From ECT2AJA-044 sp965658225 (GTDB lineage Bacteria; Bacteroidota; Bacteroidia; Flavobacteriales; ECT2AJA-044), in contig CBFHRK010000081.1 in assembly GCA_965658225.1 (NCBI GenBank), forward strand, positions 1 to 8,007: a stretch of 8,007 nt of DNA, written 5' to 3'. Below the pieces are notes generated by a model. The model was not told the origin of the DNA. It worked only from the letters and a program-made list of their open reading frames with translations, and ran no database searches. Shown piece after piece: positions 1 through 5,765 of the stretch (position 1 is the first letter of the stretch; every line of letters starts with the position of its first letter). Position numbers and translations under genes: made by a program.

Positions 1-1492
1 CTGGTACTTGCCCCTCGATAAATATCAAGAGACCTTCTTAAATCAATGGATCGAAACCAAGAAAGGAATTTGGCGTCCGAATGTATTCGGGCAGTGTAAG
101 AGTTGGTTGGATCAAGGGTTAGCGCCACGTGCCATCACGAGAGATTTAGATTGGGGAATTCCAGTTCCCGCCGCAGGCGGAGAAGGAAAAGTACTCTACG
201 TTTGGTTCGATGCACCTATTGGCTACATTTCGGCAACCAAAGAATATTTTGAGCAAAACGGGAATCCAGACGGTTGGAAGAACTACTGGCAAAACGAAGA
301 ATCGGAATTGATTCATTTCATCGGAAAAGACAACATTGTTTTTCACTGCATCATATTCCCTGCGATTTTAAAAGCGCACGGCGATTATATTTTACCTACA
401 CAGGTTCCGTCCAATGAGTTCTTGAACTTGGAAGGGAACAAAATTTCAACTTCACGGAATTGGGCGGTTTGGCTGCACGAATATTTAGAAGAGTTTCCGG
501 ACAAACAAGATGTGTTGCGCTACGCTTTAGCTGCGAATGCGCCGGAAGCAAAGGACAATGATTTTACCTGGAAAGATTTTCAAACGCGCAACAACTCAGA
601 GCTCGTTGCTATTTTCGGGAACTTCATTAACCGAGTAGTGGTATTGACGAACAAGTACTATGATGGCAATTTACCTCCTTGTGAAATAAGCGACTTAACC
701 GACGAGGATAATGAAATGGTTCGCTTCTTAATGGAGCGTCCGGAGGTAATTGGTGCCTCGCTCGACAAATTCAAATTCCGCGATGCGCTCAATGAAATGA
801 TGAGCTTGGCTCGTGCGGGAAATAAATACTTGGCCGATCAAGAGCCGTGGAAATTAATCAAAACAGACGCGAAAAGAACGGAAGTGGTGATGCATGTGGC
901 TCTTCAAGTGGCCGGAGCTTTGGCCGTAGTGGCGGAACCTTTTTTACCTTTTACCGCCGCCAAACTGCGGAAGATGTTGAATATGGGCGATATCAAATGG
1001 ACCGATGTGAAAGCCGCTCCGATGCTTCCAAAAGGACACCAAATTGGAAAAGCCGAGTTGCTATTCGACAAAATTGAAGACGACGTAATTCAAGCGCAAA
1101 TGGATAAGTTAGCTGCTACGAAGGAAGCGAATGCCCTTGAAACCGCAACGGCAATGCCGGCCAAAGAGAATATTGAATTTGATGATTTTACCAAACTCGA
1201 TTTGCGCGTGGCAACCGTTTTGGAAGCGGAAAAAGTACCGAAGACATCGAAGCTTTTGAAATTGAAAGTAGATACCGGAGTGGATCAGCGCACCGTTGTA
1301 TCCGGTATTGCCGAATTCTTTGAGCCTGCTGATTTAATTGGCAAGCAAGTGGTAGTGGTATTGAATTTAGCTCCGAGAAAGATTCGAGGTGTTGAATCGC
1401 AAGGAATGATTTTAATGGCCGAAGATGCGAATGGCGCCTTGGTGGCTATCGGCCCGGAGGGCCAAGTAAAGCCAGGAAGCACCGTGAGTTAA
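1..1492 (+). CDS. metG: Methionyl-tRNA synthetase, C-terminal part (5' truncated by window edge)
   Basis: Class I aminoacyl-tRNA synthetase that charges tRNA-Met (initiator and elongator) in the cytoplasm. The reading frame is open to the left edge: codons from position 2 read WYLPLDKY, matching the family, so the TTG at position 8 is not a start. Visible in order are the end of the connective-peptide region, the core segment VWFDAPIGYIS (about 203-235), FIGKDNIVFH (about 319-348), the KMSKS-equivalent loop KISTS (440-454), the helical anticodon-binding domain (about 520-1090) and a C-terminal OB-fold tRNA-binding domain of the Trbp111 type (about 1165-1489). About 496 residues are visible. 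Family members with this fused domain usually run to nearly 700, so roughly 190-200 N-terminal residues with the HIGH motif lie outside. The stop TAA is at 1490-1492. Identification is very secure. Confidence 0.97.
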   Translation, partial: WYLPLDKYQETFLNQWIETKKGIWRPNVFGQCKSWLDQGLAPRAITRDLDWGIPVPAAGGEGKVLYVWFDAPIGYISATKEYFEQNGNPDGWKNYWQNEESELIHFIGKDNIVFHCIIFPAILKAHGDYILPTQVPSNEFLNLEGNKISTSRNWAVWLHEYLEEFPDKQDVLRYALAANAPEAKDNDFTWKDFQTRNNSELVAIFGNFINRVVVLTNKYYDGNLPPCEISDLTDEDNEMVRFLMERPEVIGASLDKFKFRDALNEMMSLARAGNKYLADQEPWKLIKTDAKRTEVVMHVALQVAGALAVVAEPFLPFTAAKLRKMLNMGDIKWTDVKAAPMLPKGHQIGKAELLFDKIEDDVIQAQMDKLAATKEANALETATAMPAKENIEFDDFTKLDLRVATVLEAEKVPKTSKLLKLKVDTGVDQRTVVSGIAEFFEPADLIGKQVVVVLNLAPRKIRGVESQGMILMAEDANGALVAIGPEGQVKPGSTVS

Positions 1493-1533
1493 AAACTTTA
1501 GAACAAAACTGTAAGCATAAAACCGAACCTATG
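1457..1533 (+). repeat. 77-bp direct repeat, left copy (contig-end overlap)
   Basis: These 77 bases recur without mismatch at 1634-1710. They include the last 11 sense codons and the stop of metG, the 38-bp spacer and the ATG of the next gene. This copy ends exactly where the N run begins. The arrangement fits the end of a contig that overlaps its neighbour rather than a biological duplication. Confidence 0.97.
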
Positions 1534-1633
1534 NNNNNNNNNNNNNNNNNNNNNNNNNNNNNNNNNNNNNNNNNNNNNNNNNNNNNNNNNNNNNNNNNNN
1601 NNNNNNNNNNNNNNNNNNNNNNNNNNNNNNNNN
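1534..1633. other. Assembly gap of exactly 100 N (probably spurious)
   Basis: A run of exactly 100 N, the conventional placeholder for a gap of unknown length. Because the same 77 bases stand on both sides, the two contigs most likely overlap and nothing is missing. Removing the Ns and one repeat copy (177 bp) gives a continuous metG - 38 bp - next-gene arrangement with both genes intact. Any reading frame drawn through the Ns is meaningless. Confidence 0.97.
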
Positions 1634-1710
1634 GAGGGCCAAGTAAAGCCAGGAAGCACCGTGAGTTAAAAACTTTAGAACAAAACTGTAAGCATAAAAC
1701 CGAACCTATG
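1634..1710 (+). repeat. 77-bp direct repeat, right copy, containing a metG 3' remnant
   Basis: Second copy of the 77-bp sequence, beginning directly after the N run. Positions 1634-1669 repeat the metG 3' end, with its TAA at 1667-1669. The copy ends with the ATG (1708-1710) that starts the next gene. The metG fragment here is not a second gene or a pseudogene; it is the same sequence seen again at the start of the right contig. Confidence 0.95.
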
Positions 1711-2724
1711 AAAAATGTATTTGCCCTGCTTTTATTCCTCTTCGGAATGAGCCTTTCAGCGCAGGATTTAATTCTGCTCAACAACAACGAAAAAATATTC
1801 GGCGAGGTGCTTGAGATTACTTCCGACGAAGTGGTATTCTTCCGTCAAACTCAGCCCGACGGGCCAAAGGTACGACTGGCAAAGAGCCAAATTTTGCGCA
1901 TTGAATATGAAAATGGTCGCATCGAATACTTCGAAAAGCAGAAGATTGAAAGTGCAAAATCGAGCCGAACAAAGTCTCCAAAGAAAAGGAGTTTTAAAGC
2001 GCAACATTTTATAACGCTGGGTACAGGGTTGGGTTTTGCGCAATCCGATCTAAGCAATAAAAATGAATCGGAAGGAACGCAAGCGAGCAACGGGTATAAT
2101 GGCGAACTTATGTACGGCTTTTATCCTCATCCGAACTGGGGAATTGACGCCCGCGTCGGAGTGAATTTCTTGAGGGCCGATTTCGACCAAAGATTTCAAG
2201 GGTTTAGCTTTGATGAATTAGAAGATATTCCTGGACTTGACGAAATAACCTTCGGTACAGATCCTTCATCGTTTAACGCCTTTTATTTCGTTCTAGGCCC
2301 GACGGCTCGAATTCCGCTGGACTTTGTGGATATCCATATTGGTATTCAAGGAGGGATGCTTCAAATTACCGAGCCTAGTCTCGATGGAAGCGGCAATATA
2401 AATGGGTCCGTTGATTTAGCTCCATTGCCTATTGATTTCCCCTATTCTTTACCCTACACTGCCGTAAACGATCCTGTTTCAACAACGGCCTTTACTTATG
2501 GCGGAAATTTGGCTTTGGTATTCACCTTAAATGAGTTTATCTCCTTCAGGGCCGAAACGAGCTACCTCCTTACTAATTTAGATTATACCGAATCGTTTAT
2601 CGTAAACGTTGATGACGGCGAGTTGCCAGTTCCTCTTCCGCAAACCGAATTTGAAAATGAAACCGTGCGCAGCTTAAACGCGGGTGTTCTGCAGATTCGT
2701 TTAGGAGTCGGCGCACGGTTTTAA
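1708..2724 (+). CDS. Secreted, predicted outer-membrane beta-barrel protein
   Basis: Protein of 338 residues, exact function not recognised. The start is ATG 1708, because it opens directly into a signal peptide (MKN, hydrophobic VFALLLFLFGM, then SLSAQ at about 15-19). Residues about 20-75 form a small beta-rich domain (NNNEKIFGEVLEITSDEVVF ... ILRIEYENG) resembling the short N-terminal module seen in many Bacteroidota envelope proteins. A Lys/Ser/Arg-rich linker follows (about 78-97). From about residue 100 to the end there are alternating amphipathic strands with Gly and aromatic residues, ending in LQIRLGVGARF; a C-terminal Phe is typical of outer-membrane barrels. It lies 38 bp after metG (gap corrected) and may be co-transcribed with it. 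No Shine-Dalgarno is visible. The barrel assignment is inference from composition and the C-terminal pattern; the ligand or role is unknown. Confidence 0.8.
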   Translation: MKNVFALLLFLFGMSLSAQDLILLNNNEKIFGEVLEITSDEVVFFRQTQPDGPKVRLAKSQILRIEYENGRIEYFEKQKIESAKSSRTKSPKKRSFKAQHFITLGTGLGFAQSDLSNKNESEGTQASNGYNGELMYGFYPHPNWGIDARVGVNFLRADFDQRFQGFSFDELEDIPGLDEITFGTDPSSFNAFYFVLGPTARIPLDFVDIHIGIQGGMLQITEPSLDGSGNINGSVDLAPLPIDFPYSLPYTAVNDPVSTTAFTYGGNLALVFTLNEFISFRAETSYLLTNLDYTESFIVNVDDGELPVPLPQTEFENETVRSLNAGVLQIRLGVGARF

Positions 2725-3692
2725 TCCATCCCCACCGCTTGGCGCACTCGACTTAAGGTAGCTTGAGCAACTGTTCTGGCCTTTTCCGCTCCCACGGCTA
2801 ATTGACGGTCAAGTTCCTCCTTGTTACTCATGAGTTCCGTATACACGGCTCTTGGCTCTTTGTACTTTTCGACCAAGACTTCGAATAAGGCTTGCTTGGC
2901 ATGACCGTATCCGAATCCGCCCGCTCGATAATTGGCCTCCATTTCCGAAACCTGCGCTGGGGTAGCAACCAATCTGTACAGCGCGACTACATTACAGGTA
3001 TCGGGGTCTTTCGGCTCTTCGAGTGCCAAACTATCGGTAACAATGCCCATCACTTGTTTGCGGAGTGGCTTATCCGCTTGAAATAGGTTGATGTAGTTGT
3101 TGTAGGACTTGCTCATTTTCTGGCCATCCGTACCGGGCACTACCATTACTTCCTCGCTAATTTTTGCCTCCGGCAAGACAAGAATTTCGCCATATTCGTG
3201 ATTGAAACTTCCCGCCATATCACGCGTCATTTCGAGGTGCTGTTGCTGATCCTTTCCCACAGGCACGTAATGGGCATCATAGAGCAATATATCCGCGGCC
3301 ATCAAAACGGGATAGGTAAAAAGTCCGGCATTCACTTGATTTAATCGGGCCGATTTATCCTTAAACGAATGAGCGTTTTGCAACATCGGAAAAGGAGTCC
3401 AGCAGTTCAAATACCACATCAATTCGGTTACTTCGGGCACATCGCTTTGGCGATAAAAGGTATTGCGATTGGTATCGTAACCAAAGGCCAAATAGGCTGC
3501 CGCAACGCTGTAGGTATTTTCACGTACAAGCGCCGCATCGCGAATAGCGGTAAGTGAATGCATATTCGCGATAAAAAGAAAAGTGTCGTTCTTTTCGTCT
3601 TTTGAAAGCGTAACTGCCGGCTCAATAGCTCCTAAAATATTTCCGAGGTGCGGAATTCCTGTTGCCTGAACTCCTGTTAAAATGCGCGCCAT
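2721..3692 (-). CDS. trpS: Tryptophanyl-tRNA synthetase
   Basis: Class I synthetase that charges tRNA-Trp in the cytoplasm, normally as a homodimer. It has 323 residues, the usual bacterial length. The frame continues upstream to 3752, but those 20 residues are unlike the family, and the protein proper opens MARILTGVQATGIPHLGN, so ATG 3692 is the chosen start. The HIGH equivalent is PHLGN (residues 14-18), and the KMSKS loop is intact (GTDGQKMSKSYNN, KMSKS at 192-196). The Trp-pocket region MAADILLYDAHYVPVGKDQ (131-149) is typical. The gene converges on the barrel-protein gene with a 4-bp stop-codon overlap and is divergent from plsC across 82 bp. No defect is seen. Confidence 0.97.
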   Translation of the reverse strand: MARILTGVQATGIPHLGNILGAIEPAVTLSKDEKNDTFLFIANMHSLTAIRDAALVRENTYSVAAAYLAFGYDTNRNTFYRQSDVPEVTELMWYLNCWTPFPMLQNAHSFKDKSARLNQVNAGLFTYPVLMAADILLYDAHYVPVGKDQQQHLEMTRDMAGSFNHEYGEILVLPEAKISEEVMVVPGTDGQKMSKSYNNYINLFQADKPLRKQVMGIVTDSLALEEPKDPDTCNVVALYRLVATPAQVSEMEANYRAGGFGYGHAKQALFEVLVEKYKEPRAVYTELMSNKEELDRQLAVGAEKARTVAQATLSRVRQAVGMD

Positions 3693-3774
3693 ATCAATTA
3701 TTTGTGGCCGTAAAAATAGTAAAGCCAAAAGGGAAATGGAGCACTGCCTCATAAATTCGCCCTAATTTAGCCGC
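3693..3774. promoter_or_regulatory. Divergent promoter region between trpS and plsC
   Basis: This 82-bp AT-rich spacer separates two divergent genes, so both promoters should lie in or near it. On the minus strand, TATTTTTA (about 26 nt before the trpS ATG) is one mismatch from the Bacteroidota -7 consensus TAnnTTTG. On the plus strand, TAATTTAG at 3763-3770 is also one mismatch away and would place transcription start almost on the plsC GTG. Neither has a convincing -33 TTTG at the right distance. That promoters are here is inferred from gene orientation; the individual boxes are weak. Confidence 0.35.
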
Positions 3775-4515
3775 GTGAAAATTATACGGATCATTTGGAG
3801 GGTTTGGTATTACGTCGTTATTGCGCTGGCAATACTGGTCATTTTCCCATTCATACTGGTGTTATCGCTCCGTGAGGAGTGGCACAAGCCCTTCTTTTAT
3901 TTCGCCCGTTTCTGGGGCAAAATGGTTTTAGTGTTGATGGGTTTTCGTTTAAAAGTTAAATATCAAGATCGAATTAACTGGAAGCAGCCGTCGATCATCA
4001 TTGCGAATCACGCTTCGGAAATAGACATCATGACCACCTTGGCTATTGCTAAAGGCACTTGGCTGTTTATTGGGAAAAAAGAACTGGCAAAATTCCCCCT
4101 GTTCGGGTACTTTTATAAACGTACCAATATCCTCGTCGATCGATCGAGCCCAAGATCGCGCCGCGAGGTGTATTTGCGGGCAAAGAAAAAGATGGATGAA
4201 GGCTTTGGAATCTGTATTTATCCGGAAGGCGGTATTCCCGATCCATCTTGGCGTTTGGCTCCGTTTAAACCGGGCGCATTTCGAATTGCTGCGGAATCGG
4301 GATATCCAATCATTCCCATTACCTTTGTGGACAACAAAGAGAAATTCCCGGAAAAATGGTCGGCGGGTCGCCCAGGAACTTTGCGATGTGTGGTTCATCC
4401 GCCTATGTATGTAAATAGCGAAAAAGATATTGACCGCTTGCAGCGCGATGCATATCAAATAATGGCTCAAACCTTACGCGAAAACGATGTCGATGGAAAA
4501 GAAGAGAATAAGTAA
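3775..4515 (+). CDS. plsC: 1-acyl-sn-glycerol-3-phosphate acyltransferase family protein
   Basis: Membrane-bound acyltransferase of the LPLAT/PlsC family. The expected reaction is acylation of lysophosphatidic acid to phosphatidic acid in phospholipid synthesis at the inner membrane. It has 246 residues with one N-terminal membrane segment (about 10-32). The catalytic HX4D motif is NHASEID (His79, Asp84). Motif II is around GYFYKRTNILVDR (111-123), and motif III is YPEGGIP (149-155), a variant of the common FPEGTRS. The GTG start at 3775 is well supported: an in-frame TAA at 3763-3765 closes the frame 9 nt upstream, and the next Met (residue 50) lies beyond the membrane segment. The 3' end overlaps gatC by 29 bp, suggesting one transcript. 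Some family members use other lysophospholipids or ornithine lipids, so substrate is inferred. Confidence 0.88.
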   Translation: MKIIRIIWRVWYYVVIALAILVIFPFILVLSLREEWHKPFFYFARFWGKMVLVLMGFRLKVKYQDRINWKQPSIIIANHASEIDIMTTLAIAKGTWLFIGKKELAKFPLFGYFYKRTNILVDRSSPRSRREVYLRAKKKMDEGFGICIYPEGGIPDPSWRLAPFKPGAFRIAAESGYPIIPITFVDNKEKFPEKWSAGRPGTLRCVVHPPMYVNSEKDIDRLQRDAYQIMAQTLRENDVDGKEENK

Positions 4516-4801
4516 AGAAGAAGTACTTCATTTGGCGCATTTATCGCGACTCGAATTAAACGATTCGGCCGTGGAAAAAATGACCGACGACATGGATAAG
4601 ATTTTGTCGTTCGTCGATAAGCTGAGCGAACTCGATGTGAGTGATGTGAAACCTTTGAAGTACGTGAACGAAGACACCAACGTACTCCGAAAGGATGAAG
4701 TGCGAGACAACTACACCCAAGAACAAGCGCTAAAAAACGCCCCGCAAAAAGACACAGACTACATAAAAGTCCCGAAGGTGTTGAAGCGCGGAGAGAAGTG
4801 A
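4487..4801 (+). CDS. gatC: Asp-tRNA(Asn)/Glu-tRNA(Gln) amidotransferase subunit C
   Basis: Small subunit of the GatCAB complex, which converts misacylated Glu-tRNA(Gln) and/or Asp-tRNA(Asn) to the correct amides. GatC wraps around GatA and stabilises the complex. The protein has 104 residues from ATG 4487; a second in-frame ATG at 4493 would give 102. Neither has a Shine-Dalgarno, so the start is not decided. Family hallmarks are the N-terminal helix EEVLHLAHLSRLEL, the segment MDKILSFVDKLSELD, the V-K-P-L loop at DVKPLKYV, and the C-terminal IKVPKVL. It overlaps plsC by 29 bp in another frame, which points to co-transcription and possible translational coupling. gatA and gatB are not in this window. 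Confidence 0.93.
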   Translation: MSMEKKRISKEEVLHLAHLSRLELNDSAVEKMTDDMDKILSFVDKLSELDVSDVKPLKYVNEDTNVLRKDEVRDNYTQEQALKNAPQKDTDYIKVPKVLKRGEK

Positions 4802-4805
4802 TTAT

Positions 4806-4833
4806 TAGTTCAGAGTTTTTAGTTGAGGGTGAC
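4806..4833 (+). repeat. Degenerate heptad repeat after gatC
   Basis: Four loosely repeated 7-bp units (TAGTTCA, GAGTTTT, TAGTTGA, GGGTGAC) begin four bases after the gatC stop. They resemble the cleaner GAGTTCA heptads at 7680-7707. They are non-coding and too degenerate to be sure of alone; the resemblance between the two loci is the support. Confidence 0.45.
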
Positions 4834-4933
4834 TGAATATGATTGAATGCAGTTGAGAATCCGTACCAACATGTACTCACAAGGTCACAAAAGAAGGTGA
4901 AACGAGGTAAATCCTGAAAATTTTGCGAGGTGC

Positions 4934-4951
4934 ACTTGATGAGAATCAAGT
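4934..4951 (+). promoter_or_regulatory. Leader hairpin with GAGA tetraloop upstream of the ALDC-like gene
   Basis: ACTTGAT (4934-4940) and ATCAAGT (4945-4951) are perfect 7-bp complements around a GAGA loop, a GNRA-type tetraloop. The hairpin ends 17 nt before the ATG at 4969, with an AT-rich stretch between. It has no trailing T run, so it is not an intrinsic terminator. It could be a leader structure affecting translation or RNA stability, or a protein-binding palindrome. The rest of the spacer 4802-4968 shows no gene and no clear promoter. Confidence 0.4.
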
Positions 4952-4968
4952 AATTAAATTTCCAAAAA

Positions 4969-5688
4969 ATGAAATTAGCGGCCATTTTAATTTCTCTAAT
5001 ATGCCTGAGTGCATGTACAAACAGTGGGCCTACCTTCTCCTTTGAAGTAGAGCATGCAGGAGCGCTGAGAAATATGATGCACAAGGGAGACCTTTCTGCA
5101 AAGGCGGACTTGAACCTTTTTAAGGACACTGAAAACATCTATGCATTGGGCGCACTAGAAAGCTTAAAAGGTGAAATTCTAATTCTGAACAGCAAACCAT
5201 ATATCTCCTCCGTTGACAATGAAGCGCTGGAAATAAAGGCCACGTTCGATCGAAATGCCACCTTGCTTGTGTCCGCTACCGTAGAAAAATGGGATTCCCA
5301 GATTATCCCCGACTCTGTTTTGAGTTATTCTGAACTGGAAGCCTACATTGAAACTGCGGCAATATCGCAAAGCATAAACGTGGAAGAACCTTTTCCATTT
5401 TTACTGACTGGCGTGGCCGAATCCTTCGACTGGCATGTGATCAACTGGCCAGAAAACGATTCCGTTCATTCGCATGAAAAGCATATTAATTCTGGCCTCA
5501 ACGGCCAGATGCGTGATCAAGAAGTCGAAATACTCGGGTTCTACTCAAAACATCACCACGCCATTTTTACTCACCACACCACGAATATGCACTTGCACGT
5601 GCGAACCAGCAATGGCGAACTCTCGGGTCACGTAGACGGACTCACACTCGGTCGCGACATGGTACTCGCTTTGCCCGCCGCAAACTGA
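4969..5688 (+). CDS. Lipoprotein with alpha-acetolactate decarboxylase-like domain
   Basis: Protein of 239 residues with a lipoprotein signal peptide: MKLAAILISLICLSAC, lipobox LSAC, lipidated Cys16. The rest resembles alpha-acetolactate decarboxylase (ALDC, AlsD/BudA), which turns acetolactate into acetoin. An N-terminal segment follows the family pattern (GALRNMMHKGDL ... GALESLKGEILIL, with Glu69 where ALDC has an active-site Glu). Near the C-terminus, MHLHVRTSNGELSGHVD gives His208, His210 and His221, the same H-x-H-x10-H spacing as the three zinc ligands of ALDC. Differences: the segment PFPFLLTGVAESFDWHVINW has no Arg where ALDCs carry conserved Arg residues, and the chain stops soon after the last ligand, lacking the C-terminal tail. 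His is unusually dense at 195-210. No butanediol-pathway genes are nearby. Family membership is likely; enzymatic activity is uncertain. Confidence 0.72.
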   Translation: MKLAAILISLICLSACTNSGPTFSFEVEHAGALRNMMHKGDLSAKADLNLFKDTENIYALGALESLKGEILILNSKPYISSVDNEALEIKATFDRNATLLVSATVEKWDSQIIPDSVLSYSELEAYIETAAISQSINVEEPFPFLLTGVAESFDWHVINWPENDSVHSHEKHINSGLNGQMRDQEVEILGFYSKHHHAIFTHHTTNMHLHVRTSNGELSGHVDGLTLGRDMVLALPAAN

Positions 5689-5700
5689 GCCCGCAACTGA

Positions 5701-5722
5701 ATTTGAAAAAGAGTATTCAAAT
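5701..5722. terminator. Inverted repeat between convergent genes, possible bidirectional terminator
   Basis: ATTTGAA (5701-5707) and TTCAAAT (5716-5722) are perfect 7-bp complements with an 8-base loop. They sit in the 77-bp spacer between the convergent ALDC-like and M28 peptidase genes, the place for a shared terminator. The stem is AT-rich and no T run follows on either strand, so as an intrinsic terminator it would be weak. Confidence 0.35.
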
Positions 5723-5765
5723 GGGAACCAGGTGGTCCTCAGGAAATAAATCCACACTTATCCTA

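Noticed and set aside
8..10. TTG at position 8 as the start of metG
   Set aside because: The frame is open to the left edge and upstream codons match MetRS; the gene is truncated by the window.
1457..1710. 77-bp direct repeat as attachment sites, LTRs or a transposon scar
   Set aside because: The copies meet the edges of a placeholder gap exactly, are identical, and contain a housekeeping gene end. Contig overlap explains all of this.
1531..2724. A longer reading frame starting at ATG 1531 and passing through the N run
   Set aside because: It exists only because N codons do not produce stops. The true start is ATG 1708, which opens directly into a signal peptide.
3693..3752. Twenty-residue N-terminal extension of trpS resembling a hydrophobic leader
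   Set aside because: TrpRS is cytoplasmic and the family begins at MARILTG; the extension is chance open frame in the promoter spacer.
3949..4470. 173-residue minus-strand reading frame inside plsC
   Set aside because: Shadow of plsC, which has clear catalytic motifs on the plus strand.
4802..4968. tRNA or small RNA gene in the spacer
   Set aside because: No cloverleaf, no T-loop consensus and no terminator could be found; only a short hairpin and degenerate heptads are present.
4467..5138. 223-residue reading frame on the minus strand
   Set aside because: It runs antisense across gatC, a spacer with repeats and the lipoprotein start, has low-complexity Ser/Arg content and no recognisable domain.
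4969..5688. Part of an acetoin/butanediol operon
   Set aside because: Neighbours are gatC and an M28 peptidase; no acetolactate synthase or butanediol dehydrogenase is present.
5722..5760. Second palindrome around ACCAGGTGGT between the convergent genes
   Set aside because: The centre is only two bases, so it cannot fold as a hairpin, and no T run follows.
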